Shown: piece after piece, positions 1 to 9,493 of the stretch
Numbering within the stretch: position 1 is the first letter of the stretch
Layout of the letters: every line of letters starts with the position of its first letter
NCBI RefSeq assembly: GCF_001042635.1
Contig: NZ_AP012331.1
Span: forward strand, 2,170,001-2,234,000
DNA length: 64,000 nt
From: Bifidobacterium scardovii JCM 12489 = DSM 13734
GTDB taxonomy: Bacteria > Actinomycetota > Actinomycetes > Actinomycetales > Bifidobacteriaceae
Direction: 5' to 3'
Notes under the pieces: generated by a model
What the model was told of the DNA's origin: nothing
The model's database searches: none
The model's input: the letters and a program-made list of their open reading frames with translations, nothing else
Made by a program: the position numbers and the translations under genes

Positions 1-1
1 G

Positions 2-646
2 CTGCCGTCGGTGCGTTCCCTGCTCGTCACCCATTGGCATTCCGACCATTTCTACGGCGAGGACATCGCCTACCGCATGGGCGGGTACGTCATCAGCAAC
101 CCGACCGAACACATGGAGGTGTATGGCTCGGAGACCGTGCACGGCTTCCACGAACGCGCGTTCTTCCTCGAACAGCGCCATGACGAGCAGCGCGTGGCCT
201 TCACCACGGTGAGGCCCGGCGATGACTTCGCCCTGCACGGCGCATACCGCGCGCATGCCTTCGAGGCGGCGCACGGCCATCACGCCGGGGATTGCCTGTT
301 CTACTCCCTCACCGACGGCGAACGCACCCTGCTGTACGCGCACGACACCGGATGGTTCCCCGACCGCACGTGGGAGGAGCTGGAACGGGTCGGCGGCCAT
401 TACGACTACGTGTCGCTCGACTGCAACCATGCGCTGCACGGCGCCTCGCTGAGCATGCACATGAATTTCGAGGACAACCTGCGCGTGCGCGACGCCATGG
501 TGCGGATCGGCGTGGCCGACGACCGCACGATATTCGTGGCCAACCACTTCTCCCACAACGGGCGCACCACCCACAAGGAAATGGACGAGGCCGCCCGCAG
601 GGAAGGCTTCCTGTGCGCCTACGACGGCATGACCGTCGAGTTCTAG
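2..646 (+). CDS. Metallo-beta-lactamase-fold hydrolase, 5' truncated by window edge
   Basis: C-terminal 214 residues of an MBL-fold metal-dependent hydrolase. The signature HWHSDH (metal ligands of the HxHxDH type) lies only about ten residues into the visible part. Further ligands are probable in AHDTG and in ANHFSHNG near the C-terminus. A GTG at position 11 could serve as a start, but the frame is open to the window edge and MBL domains have beta strands before HxHxDH, so the true start is almost certainly upstream. The layout resembles PhnP-like or other small phosphodiesterase MBL proteins; the substrate cannot be assigned. It converges on the mannosidase gene, with a palindromic repeat between the two ends. 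Confidence 0.8.
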   Translation: MPSVRSLLVTHWHSDHFYGEDIAYRMGGYVISNPTEHMEVYGSETVHGFHERAFFLEQRHDEQRVAFTTVRPGDDFALHGAYRAHAFEAAHGHHAGDCLFYSLTDGERTLLYAHDTGWFPDRTWEELERVGGHYDYVSLDCNHALHGASLSMHMNFEDNLRVRDAMVRIGVADDRTIFVANHFSHNGRTTHKEMDEAARREGFLCAYDGMTVEF

Positions 647-653
647 GAGCCCG

Positions 654-916
654 GCGTCGTAAGCTCGTGCACTACGTCTGGCTCCCCTCTTGGAGGCTGA
701 GCCGTGAAGCAAACAGCGGAGCTGTTTGCAGGCGAAGGCGAGGCGACAGCCGAGCAGACAAGGCTGTGGCCGTAAGGCCGTCCATAATTGCAGGACGAGC
801 TGGCCGCGAAGCGGTCTGAGGGGAGCATTGCCGCGAACGCCTGAATCAAGCCGATTCGCATGGTCTCCCCTCAGCCGGCCACGCCGACAGCTCCCCTCCA
901 AGAGGGGAGCCAGAGC
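654..916. repeat. Nested palindromic element between convergent genes (copy a)
   Basis: It fills almost all the space between the converging MBL and mannosidase stops. The left part (GCGTCGTAAGCTCGTGCAC, then GTCTGGCTCCCCTCTTGGAG) matches the left part of the elements at 34711 and 44959. The right half (TGAGGGGAGC, a CTGAATCAAGCCGATTCGCA core, then CTCCCCTC hairpins) matches the interior of the 34711 element. About 110 bp of unrelated sequence sits inside. The terminal CTAGTATCC repeats of the other copies are missing, so this is probably a decayed or rearranged member. Several GAGGGGAG/CTCCCCTC hairpins could act as a bidirectional terminator. Confidence 0.7.
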
Positions 917-923
917 GGATTCA

Positions 924-3900
924 TTACCTGCGGATGCGCAGCGTCGCCAGCTGGAACGGGTTCAGCGAGAGCGCGGCGCCTTCGGCCGGCTGCGGGCCGT
1001 CCACGGCGAGCGCGCGGGGCAGATCCTCGGGCAGCGCGTCGGCGCCTTCCGTCACGCCGACCTCCTCGACCGTGGCGCCGGCGAACGCCCCGTCGAGGTG
1101 CAGCGAACCTCGGGCCATGCCGCCGGTCGGCTCGTAGAGGCGCACGATCAGGTCACCGGAACCGTCGTCGGCCAGCTTGACCCAGTCGAGCACGATGCTG
1201 CCCTCCGTGGCGTCGACGCGCGCCAGCGGCGCGAACGCCGGCAGCCGGTCGATCACCGGGGCGTTCAGTCGGGACGCCTCGGCCAGCACGGTGTCCATCC
1301 CGGCATCGGCGACCACGGACCAGGCGAACGAATGCTCGCCTTGGTCGGTGTGCGGGTCCGGGTACAGTGGCGCGCTGAGCAGAGACAGGCGGATCATCGT
1401 GCCGCGGTTGACGCCTCGCGCGGCGTCCTCGTGGATCGGGCTCACGTCGGAGCCGTAGGTCGACGCATTGATCACGGCGGCGGCGTAGGAGGAGTCGGCC
1501 ACGCGCACGAAGCGGTGCGTGCAGCTTTCGAACTTGGCCTCGTCGCCGCGCGAGTTCTTGTTGACCGGGCGCTCGACCAAACCATACTGGCACTCGTACT
1601 GCGCGTTGACCGCCTGCACGCCGACCGGCACGTCGACCTTGAGGAACTTCTCGACCGCATGCCAGTCCACGTCGGCCGCGAAGTCCAGCGAGCCGGCTCC
1701 GGGCCGCAGCGTGATGCGCGTGGCGATGGCCACGCCCTTCGCGCGCGTGGTGACATGCGCGACCGCGGTGCCGTCGGCCAGCGTCTCCACGCCGTCGAGC
1801 GACGAGTCCGCCAGTCCTTCGGCCGCAAGAAGCGCATCGCGCTGGATGTCCCATGCGTCCCAGTGGTACGGTTCGTCCTTGAGCAGCTCGTAGCGCCCGA
1901 GCCGGGTGCCGGCCGGCACGATCTCGCGCTTCGCGGCCAGATCGACCAGCGACGACACCGTGCCGTCCGGTTCGACGGCCACGCGCAGACGGCCGTTGTC
2001 CAGCACCGTCCGCTCGCCTTCGTGGCTCACGGCCACCGGCGCTTCGGTTCCGCCCGCCGCGCCGGACCCGATGGCGGATCGCACGGACCACGCCTCGCAT
2101 GCCTCGCGCGAGTACGGCGTGACCACCGCGTCGGCCACCGGGGCGTCAGTTGGTTCGGCGGCGGCGATGGCGGCGCCGGCCTGGCCGATGATCTCGCGCA
2201 GCCGCGCCAGATCGCGCGCGTATTCGGCGCGCGCCTGCCGGTGCACCCATGCGATGGCCGAGCCGGGCAGGATGTCGTGGAACTGGTTGAGCAGCAGCGT
2301 CTTCCAGATGCGGTCCATCTCCTCGCGCGGGTACTCGTACTCCGGATTCTTGACGCTGGCCGCGGCGCACAGGTACTCGGCGACGCGCAGCAGGGACTCC
2401 TCCTGGCGGCAGCCGCGCTTCATGTCCTGCTGCGAGGTGAGCGTGCCGCGGTGCAGCTCAAGGTACAGCTCGCCCTTGAACACCGGGGTCTCGCCCTCGG
2501 CATGGTCCACGATGTCCTCTCGCACCCGGTCGAAGAGCTGGTCCGGGGTGCCGAAATCGACCTTGGGCGCGCCGGCGAGGTCGCGGTCGCGGCGGATGCG
2601 CGCGGTCATCTCGCGGCTGGGACCGCCGCCGCCATCGCCGAAGCCGTACAGCATGATCGCGTTGCGCGACAGGTCCTTGTCGAGGAAGTTGCGCTGCGAG
2701 TACGCGAGCTCCTTCATGCTCATCCACGAGCAGTACGTGTCGGAGGGCGGGAAGTGGGTGAGGATGCGCGTGCCGTCGACGCCCTCCCACATGAACGAGT
2801 GGTGCGGGAACTTGGTCGTGTCGTTCCACGAGATCTTCTGCGTGAGGAACCAGTCGAACCCGGCCCGGCGCGCGATCTGCGGCCACGCCCCGGTGTACCC
2901 GAAGCTGTCGGGCAGCCAGATGCCGCGCGGCGCCACGCCGAGATGCTCCCTGAAATAGCGCCGGCCGAAGCTGATCTGGCGGATCAGCGACTCGCCGGAG
3001 GGCAGCATGCCGTCGGATTCGACCCACATGCCGCCGACGGGGATGAACCGGCCCTCGTCGATGCGCGCCTTCATGCGCGCGAACAGGTCGGGGTGCTCGG
3101 CCTCGAGCCATTCGTACTGCTGGGCGGAGCTCATCGCGTAGGTGAAGTCCGGGTCCTCGTCCATCAGGGCGAGCACGTTGGCCACGGTGCGGGCCACCTT
3201 GCGGCGGGTCTCTCGCACCGGTCACAGCCACGCCGAATCGATGTGCGCGTGGCCGACGGCGATGTGATTGATCGCGCTGGAGGCCGCGGGCTCGGCGAGC
3301 ACGCCGGCGAGCGCCTCGCGGGCCGCCGCGACGGTGGCGAGATCGCGCTCGTCATAGCGGTTCAGCGAGCGCTGCAGCGCCTTGGCGAGCTGCCAGTAGC
3401 GCGGATCGTCGTCGCTGAGCTCGCGCATCAGCGAGGAGACGGTTTCCAGGTCGATGTAGTACGCGAACACGTCCTCGTTGAACACGGCGACGTCCATGCG
3501 CCTGAGCGTGTACGGCACGTCGGGCCGGCCGTTCGCGCACTCGCCCAGATCGGTCGGCGCGAACGGGGTCGGGCCTTCGACGTACGGGTTCGCCGCGGCC
3601 TCGACGTACACGGTGAAGTTGCCGTCGCCGTCGAGATCGACGGCGCTGGTGCCGTCGGCGTACACGAGCGGGATCCAGTGGTTGAGCGGGTTCGCGGTTT
3701 TGATCGCGGTGCCGTCGGCGCGGTAGAACAGGCCTTCGGCCTGGAAGCCCGGGCCGGGGCCGGTGAGCCAGCCGAGGTCGACCTCCAGTTCGATCTTGCG
3801 GCCCTTCGCGGCCTCGCGGTCGACGCGGCCCTTCACCTCGAACCAGGTGGTGCCCCAGGTGGTGCCCCAGACGCCCGGGACCGCGAACGGTTCGAATTCG

Positions 3901-4070
3901 ACCTCGCCGGCGCGCACCTTGGCGAGGAACTCGCCGGACGGCACCGGTTCGCCGGGGTTGGCGAACGCCCTCAGCTCGCACGCGGCGAGCGTGGTATGGA
4001 TATGGGGCTCGACGCGTTGACGCATGACGCGGTCGCATCGGCTCAGCTGCTGCTCTGGCAGTAGGAACAT
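924..4070 (-). pseudogene. GH38 alpha-mannosidase interrupted by in-frame TGA
   Basis: A full GH38 alpha-mannosidase frame of 1049 codons with one internal stop: codon 283 is TGA (3224-3222). The closely similar neighbour at 4296-7433 has TGG (Trp) at the same place in HIDSAWLWPVRE. The zinc-ligand motif HID lies just before the stop, and the nucleophile motif LPDSFG lies about 105 codons after it, so neither fragment alone can form the active site. No frameshift or other stop was found. The chosen start (ATG 4070, MFLLPEQQ) has AGGAG upstream and matches the paralog's start. A GTG at 3218 could only yield the C-terminal fragment. Known family role: exo-removal of alpha-mannose from N-glycan-type oligosaccharides. 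Dead gene, sequencing error and readthrough are all possible. Confidence 0.85.
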
Positions 4071-4213
4071 GGGATGATCAACTCCTCGTTGCTGATGGTT
4101 GCTTGGATTGCCCGGCCTCACCACAACCGGCCGGCCGGCATCGCCTTCGCGCCGGCATCCGTGGTGCATTGTACCGTCATCCTTGGGATGTTTTCGGGGC
4201 TGCAACACTCCGG

Positions 4214-4257
4214 CGAGGCCCGTTCCGCGCGTATTTCCGGCATCGGAACGGGCCTCG
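4214..4257 (-). terminator. 13-bp perfect inverted repeat between the two mannosidases
   Basis: CGAGGCCCGTTCC (4214-4226) is perfectly mirrored by GGAACGGGCCTCG (4245-4257) around an 18-nt loop. It lies just behind the stop of the upstream mannosidase gene in transcription direction. No clear T-run follows, so it may be a weak terminator or an mRNA-stabilising stem that separates expression of the two paralogs. Confidence 0.5.
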
Positions 4258-4295
4258 GCGCCTCGGCGCCGTCATGGCGTCATGGCGTCACCGCG

Positions 4296-7200
4296 TCACC
4301 GCGAGATGCGCAGTGTCGCGAGCTGGAACGGGGCGAAGCCGAGCGCCGCGCCTTCGGCCGGCCCGGCCATGGCGCCGCCGTCCGGCGCGCCCGCCGTCTC
4401 CAGCGCCCGGGGCAGGTCGTCGGCCAGATCGTCCGCTTCCAGGACGCCGGTTTCGCGCACGAGGGCGCCGCGCAGCGCATCGCCGACGTGCAGCACGGCC
4501 GAGGCGTGGCCGCCTGCGGCCTCGTACACGCGCGCGATCACATCCCCGGAACCGTCGTCGGCCGGCTTGATCCAGTCCAGCACCACCGTGCCTTCGCGCG
4601 ATTCGACGCGCACCGGCGGGTCGATGGCCGGCACGTCGCGCAGCACCGGCGCGTTGAGCGCGCAGGCCGCCTCGATCGTGCGCCCGACCGAGGCGCCGGC
4701 CACCACGGACCAGTCGAATCCGTGCCGGCCGAGATCGGTGCGCGGATCGGGGTAGACCGGGGCGCTGAGCAGCGACAGGCGGAACATCGTGCCGTCGCCC
4801 CGCCCGTCTGCGGAGCGGATCGGCGCGGCGTCGGACCCGTAGATGGACCCGTTGACCACCGCGACCGCGTACCCCTCCTCGCGCAGGCGCACGAAACGGT
4901 TCGTGCAGCTCTCGTACTTCGCCTCGTCGGAGGCGCTGTTCCCGCCGATCGGCCGCTCGACCAGACCGTACTGGCAGTCGTACTGCGCACGATCCGCCAC
5001 GATGGAGACCGGCAGGTCGACCTTGAGGAAGCGCTCACACGCCCGCCAGTCGATGTCCGCATGGAAGTCGAGCCGATCGGATCCCGGGTTCAGGCCGATC
5101 GTCGTGTCGATCACGGTATCGCCGCTCACCGTGCGCACCGCGACCTTCGCGGCGCCGCCGTCCGCCGTGACGCCGACGATGCCGCCGTCCAGCGTATCGG
5201 CCATGAGCAGCGCGTCGCGTTCGATCTCCCACGCATCCCACACGGCCGGTTCGTCCCGCAGCAGTTCGTACCGACCAAGACGGGCGCCGGCCGGCACCAT
5301 CTCGCGGCCGCACCGCTCGTCGACCAGCGACGACACGGTGCCGTCCGGCTCGATGACCGCCGTCAGCACGCCGTTGGCGAGACGCACGCGGCCGCCGTCG
5401 AGACGCTCCGCCGATGCGGGGGACTCCCCCGGCTCGGGACCGTCGCGGCGGGGCGCCCACGCGGCGCCGTCACGGCGGTACTGGCTGATGCGGGCCTGCT
5501 CCAGCACGTCGGCGTCGGGATGTGCCCCGCGCAGCGCGGCGCACGCCTCCTCGGCGATGGCGGCGAGCCGCGCCAGATCGCACGCATAGTCCCCGCGGGC
5601 CTCGCGGTGCACCCATGCGATGGACGAGCCGGGCAGGATGTCGTGGAACTGGTTGAGCAGCAGCGTCTTCCAGATACGGTCCATCTCCTCGCGCGGGTAC
5701 GCGTAGTCCGGGTCGGCCAGCATGGCCGCGGCGCCCAGGTATTCGACCGTGCGCAGCAGGGACTCCTCCTGGCGGCAGCCGCGCTTCATGTCCTGCTGCG
5801 AGGTGAGCGTGCCGCGGTGCAGCTCAAGGTACAGCTCGCCCTGATAGACCGGCATCTCGCCGCGGGCGTTCTCCTCGATCTGGGCATGGGCCTTGGCGAA
5901 GAACGCGTCCGGCGGCTCGACGGTCACGCGGGAGACGCCTTCGAGGTTCCCGTAGCGGTGCAGGTGCTCCATCATGTCGCGCGTCGGGCCGCCGCCACCG
6001 TCGCCGAACCCGAAGAGCAGCAGCGACCGGTCGGCGAGGTCCTTGTCCTGGAAATTCCTTTCGGCATAGTCGAGCTCCTGCACCTTGCACCATGCGGCGT
6101 AGGTGTCGGAAGGCGGGAAGTGGGTGAAGATGCCCGTGCCGTCGATGCCCCGCCACATGAACGAGTGGTGCGGGAACTTGGTCGTGTCGTTCCACGAGAT
6201 CTTCTGCGTGAGGAACCACTCGTAGCCGGCGCGTCGTGCGATCTGCGGCCACGCCCCGGTGTACCCGAAGCTGTCCGGCAGCCAGATGCCCCTGGGCTCC
6301 ACGCCGAGGCGCTCCCTGAAATAACGGCGGCCGAAGCTGATCTGGCGGATCAGCGACTCGCCGGAGGGCAGCATGCCGTCCGCCTCGACCCACATGCCGC
6401 CGACCGGCACGAACCGGCCCTCGTCGATGCGTTCTTTCATGCGCGCGAAGATGTCGGGATGGTCCTCCTCGAGCCATGCGTACTGCTGGGCTGAGCTCAT
6501 CGCGTAGGTGAAGTCCGGGTCGGCGTCCATCAGGGCGAGCGCATTGGATACCGTGCGGGCCACCTTGCGGCGTGTCTCGCGCACTGGCCACAGCCACGCC
6601 GAATCGATGTGCGCGTGGCCGACGGCGCTCACGCGCATCGCGGAGGCGTTGGCCGGCCTGGCGAGCACGCCGGCGAGCTCGGCGCGGGCCTCGCCCACGG
6701 AATCGGGGCGCTGCTCGTCGAAGGCGTTCAGCGAGCGCTGCAGCGCCTTGGCGAGCTGCCAGTAACGGGGCGTCTGCTTGTCGGCCTGCTCCATAAGCGT
6801 CGAGACGACGTCGAGATCAACCCGGTAATCCTCGTATCGGCGGTCGAATTCGGTCAGGTCGGCGGCGCGGAACACATACGGCTCCTCGCTGTTGCCGGTG
6901 GCCCGCTCGCCGAGTTCGGTCCGGACGAACGGGGGCACGCCGAGCAGCAGCGGGTTGCTGGCCGCCTCCAGATAGACGGTGAACCCTCCGTCGCTGTCCA
7001 CCGGGGTCTGCGCGTTGCCGTCGGCGTCCATGAAGGGCACCCAGTAGTTGAGCGGGTGCACCGCCTTGATGGCGGTGCCGTCCGGCCGGTAGACGAGCCC
7101 TTCGATATGCCCGCCGCAGGAGTGCTCGTACCAGCCGAGGTCGAGGATCAGCTCGAGCGGCCGGCCCTGCGGCAGGCCCTCAGGCACGCGCCCGCTGATG

Positions 7201-7433
7201 CGGAACCATGTGGTGCCCCAGGTGGTGCCCCATTCGCCGCCGATGGCGAACGGGCGGAACTCGATGCCGCCGGCCTCGAGGCGGGAGAAGAACTCGCCGC
7301 TGGGCATCGGCTCGCCGGGGATGTCGAACGCTTCGACCCGGCAATGGGCCAGCACCGGGTGGATGCGGGGATTCACGCGCTGGCGCATGACGCGCCGGCA
7401 CCGTTCGAGTTGATGCTCTGGTTTGAGGAACAT
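4296..7433 (-). CDS. GH38 alpha-mannosidase (intact)
   Basis: 1045 aa glycoside hydrolase family 38 alpha-mannosidase without a signal peptide, so probably acting on imported oligosaccharides. The zinc-binding HID is at about residues 275-277 inside GHAHIDSAWLWP. The probable nucleophile is D387 in WLPDSFGYTG. An N-terminal accessory domain of about 270 residues precedes the catalytic barrel, and the last 400 residues are the beta-sandwich region typical of bacterial GH38. The start ATG 7433 has GAAAGG upstream. A TTGACA/GACAAT promoter and a LacI-type operator precede it, shared with the importer at 7657-10755. It is a clear paralog of the interrupted gene downstream, with long identical stretches around the active site. 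Confidence 0.93.
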   Translation of the reverse strand: MFLKPEHQLERCRRVMRQRVNPRIHPVLAHCRVEAFDIPGEPMPSGEFFSRLEAGGIEFRPFAIGGEWGTTWGTTWFRISGRVPEGLPQGRPLELILDLGWYEHSCGGHIEGLVYRPDGTAIKAVHPLNYWVPFMDADGNAQTPVDSDGGFTVYLEAASNPLLLGVPPFVRTELGERATGNSEEPYVFRAADLTEFDRRYEDYRVDLDVVSTLMEQADKQTPRYWQLAKALQRSLNAFDEQRPDSVGEARAELAGVLARPANASAMRVSAVGHAHIDSAWLWPVRETRRKVARTVSNALALMDADPDFTYAMSSAQQYAWLEEDHPDIFARMKERIDEGRFVPVGGMWVEADGMLPSGESLIRQISFGRRYFRERLGVEPRGIWLPDSFGYTGAWPQIARRAGYEWFLTQKISWNDTTKFPHHSFMWRGIDGTGIFTHFPPSDTYAAWCKVQELDYAERNFQDKDLADRSLLLFGFGDGGGGPTRDMMEHLHRYGNLEGVSRVTVEPPDAFFAKAHAQIEENARGEMPVYQGELYLELHRGTLTSQQDMKRGCRQEESLLRTVEYLGAAAMLADPDYAYPREEMDRIWKTLLLNQFHDILPGSSIAWVHREARGDYACDLARLAAIAEEACAALRGAHPDADVLEQARISQYRRDGAAWAPRRDGPEPGESPASAERLDGGRVRLANGVLTAVIEPDGTVSSLVDERCGREMVPAGARLGRYELLRDEPAVWDAWEIERDALLMADTLDGGIVGVTADGGAAKVAVRTVSGDTVIDTTIGLNPGSDRLDFHADIDWRACERFLKVDLPVSIVADRAQYDCQYGLVERPIGGNSASDEAKYESCTNRFVRLREEGYAVAVVNGSIYGSDAAPIRSADGRGDGTMFRLSLLSAPVYPDPRTDLGRHGFDWSVVAGASVGRTIEAACALNAPVLRDVPAIDPPVRVESREGTVVLDWIKPADDGSGDVIARVYEAAGGHASAVLHVGDALRGALVRETGVLEADDLADDLPRALETAGAPDGGAMAGPAEGAALGFAPFQLATLRISR

Positions 7434-7559
7434 TGCTGCCTTTCGTTCTCCTGTTGCCGCGCCGTGCGGCCACGTCGTTGTGCCGCCCCGGCATGGGGCG
7501 GATCGGGGATCGCCGCCTGCGAGGGCGCCGGCGCCCTTTCGGCAACGCCGGCGTCCTCT

Positions 7560-7575
7560 ACTAAAGCGATTTAGT
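7560..7575. promoter_or_regulatory. LacI-family operator before mannosidase gene
   Basis: ACTAAAGCGATTTAGT is a 16-bp palindrome with central CG, the usual symmetry of LacI-family operators. It begins 4 bp downstream of the predicted -10 box, where a bound repressor would block transcription. The same motif in the opposite orientation occurs at 10850 and 10876 before the importer operon. The regulator gene is not in this window. Confidence 0.75.
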
Positions 7576-7579
7576 CATT

Positions 7580-7608
7580 ATTGTCGATGACCGCTCCCCC
7601 GATGTCAA
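7580..7608 (-). promoter_or_regulatory. Predicted sigma-A-type promoter of the mannosidase gene
   Basis: Reading leftwards: TTGACA (7608-7603), a 17-bp spacer, then GACAAT (7585-7580). The -35 is a perfect consensus match and the -10 matches four of six. The operator at 7560-7575 covers the expected start site. Confidence 0.6.
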
Positions 7609-7656
7609 CAGGCCCATGGCCCTCGCGTGTCACCGCCCGGCGGGGCTCGCGCCGCG

Positions 7657-8487
7657 TCAGCCCTTGATGCCGCCCTCTTCTACGCCCTTGAAGAAGTGGC
7701 GCTGGAAGGTCAGGAAGAAGACGATGATCGGCACGAGCGCGATGACGGTGCCCGCGGCGATCAGGCGCGGATCGGAGACGAACTGGTTCTTGAGGCGGTT
7801 GAGGCCGACCGTGAGCGTGTAGACCGAGTCGTCGCCCAGGATGATCAGCGGCCACAGGAAGTCGTTCCACGCGCCGACGAAGGCGAAGATCGCCACCACG
7901 GTCATCGTGCCCTTCACCTGCGGCAGGCAGATGTGGAGGAACCGCTGCCAGATGTTCGCCCCGTCGACCTTGCCGGCCTCCTCCAGCTCGACCGGCACGC
8001 CGGCGAAGGCGTTGGTCATCAGCAGCACGTTCATCGCGCCGCACAGGCCCGGCAGGGCCGCGCCGAGCAGCGTGTTCTGCAGACCGAGGTCCTTGACGAT
8101 GATGAACTGCGAGATCAGCAGCGTCTCGCCGGGAATCAGCATCGCGGCGAAGATCAGCACGGTGACCAGCCGCTTGCAGCGGAACTTCAGGCGCGCCAGC
8201 GCATAGCCCGCCAGCGTCGAGCCGACGATGTTGCCGGTCACGCCGATCGCGGCGACCACCAGCGAGTTGGCGAAGTAGCGCAGCACGGGGATGCGGTTGA
8301 ACGCCTCGACGAAGTTGGAGACCGTCGGGTCCCGGGGGATCACGTACGGCGGCACCGCATAGATGTCGTCGCCCTTGCCCTTGAACGCCAGCGTGAACTG
8401 CCAGAGCAGCGGCCCGATCAGGATGAACAGGAACAGCGCCAGCAGCAGATATCGGGCGACGCTGTTCGCCAGTTTGCTACGCATCAC
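7657..8487 (-). CDS. Carbohydrate ABC transporter permease (MalG-like)
   Basis: 276 aa inner-membrane permease of the CUT1 sugar-importer class. About six membrane segments are visible. The cytoplasmic EAA loop that contacts the ATPase lies around residues 169-185 (EEAGKVDGAN). It overlaps the upstream permease gene by 11 bp, so the two are translationally coupled. No ATPase gene accompanies the set; CUT1 systems in this genus often share an ATPase encoded elsewhere (established for the family, inferred here). The sugar is probably mannose-containing, judged from the neighbouring GH38 genes and the shared operator. Confidence 0.92.
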   Translation of the reverse strand: MMRSKLANSVARYLLLALFLFILIGPLLWQFTLAFKGKGDDIYAVPPYVIPRDPTVSNFVEAFNRIPVLRYFANSLVVAAIGVTGNIVGSTLAGYALARLKFRCKRLVTVLIFAAMLIPGETLLISQFIIVKDLGLQNTLLGAALPGLCGAMNVLLMTNAFAGVPVELEEAGKVDGANIWQRFLHICLPQVKGTMTVVAIFAFVGAWNDFLWPLIILGDDSVYTLTVGLNRLKNQFVSDPRLIAAGTVIALVPIIVFFLTFQRHFFKGVEEGGIKG

Positions 8488-9493
8488 GGCCCGCCTTTCG
8501 TTGGATGTGGAATTCGATGGCGATCAGGCTGCCGACGATGGCGAACACCAGCATGCTGATCGCGCCGGCGTAGCCGTATCGGGCGCTGAGCCCGGTGCCG
8601 TAGTTCTTGATGAGCATCGTCATCGTCACGTCCTGTCCACCGACGCCGCCGGTGCCTCCGGTGAGCACGTATATCTCGTTGAAGACGCGGAACGCGGCCG
8701 CGCTCGACAGCAGCGTGATGAGCACCATAGTGGAGCGGCAGCCGGGCACCGTGACGTGCAGGAACCGGCGTATGACGCCGGCGCCGTCAAGTTCGGCCGC
8801 CTCGTACAGCCCGGCGTCGATGTTGGCCAGCGCGGACAGATAGATGATCATGTAGTAGCCGAGGCCGGTCCATATGGTGATGGCCATGGCGCTGAAGAGC
8901 AGCAGCCAGCGCCCGGTGAGGAACGGGATCGCCTCGCCGATCAGATGGCTCGACAGCAGCAGCGAGTTGGCCAGGCCCTTGGCGCTCAGCAGGTTGGTCC
9001 ACATCAGGCCGACGATGACGCTCGACACCACGACCGGCAGGTAGAACGCCGCGCGGAAGAACGCCAGCACCCGCGAGTTGCCGGCGACCAGCGAGGCGAG
9101 GATCAGCGGCAGGAAGACCATGCACGGCACGACGCACACCACGTACACGAACGAGTTGAGCAGGCCGGTGTGCACCGACGGGTCGGACAGCATCCGCACG
9201 TAGTTGTCCAGCCCGACGAACGACCCGGGATCCGAGAACGTGGCGTCGGTGAAGGACAGCCGCACGGTGTTGGCGAAGGGGATGATCACGAACACCAGGG
9301 AAACGGTGAGGGCCGGGGCCACGAACAGCAGGCCGGCCAGACCTCGCCCCTCGCTGATGCGCGGGGAGCCGGCCGGCCCGGCCGCGGTCCCGCCCGGCGC
9401 GGACCCTTGGCCGGCGCCGCGCCGGGCGGGCGCGTCCGCCTTGCGGCGCCCGCGCCCGAACGACGGCCCGTCATGCGAGACGGATGCAGCCAT
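8477..9493 (-). CDS. Carbohydrate ABC transporter permease (MalF-like)
   Basis: 338 aa permease, partner of the MalG-like protein encoded downstream. The first 50 residues are rich in Gly, Pro, Arg and Ala and probably cytoplasmic. Six membrane segments follow, with the EAA loop near residue 234 (EAAELDGAGV). Its ATG shares one base with the stop of the binding-protein gene (TAATG), so the three genes form one tight operon. The pair should form the channel of a sugar importer. Confidence 0.92.
   Translation of the reverse strand: MAASVSHDGPSFGRGRRKADAPARRGAGQGSAPGGTAAGPAGSPRISEGRGLAGLLFVAPALTVSLVFVIIPFANTVRLSFTDATFSDPGSFVGLDNYVRMLSDPSVHTGLLNSFVYVVCVVPCMVFLPLILASLVAGNSRVLAFFRAAFYLPVVVSSVIVGLMWTNLLSAKGLANSLLLSSHLIGEAIPFLTGRWLLLFSAMAITIWTGLGYYMIIYLSALANIDAGLYEAAELDGAGVIRRFLHVTVPGCRSTMVLITLLSSAAAFRVFNEIYVLTGGTGGVGGQDVTMTMLIKNYGTGLSARYGYAGAISMLVFAIVGSLIAIEFHIQRKAGRDA

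Noticed and set aside
3222..3224. Selenocysteine at the mannosidase TGA
   Set aside because: The paralog has Trp there, no SECIS-like hairpin is apparent just downstream, and GH38 enzymes are not selenoproteins.
726..4064. Very long antisense frame opposite the first mannosidase (similar ones at 20421-23336, 40976-43798 and others)
   Set aside because: Arg/Gly/Ala/His-rich shadow translation of a GC-rich gene on the other strand; no ribosome-binding site or family motif.
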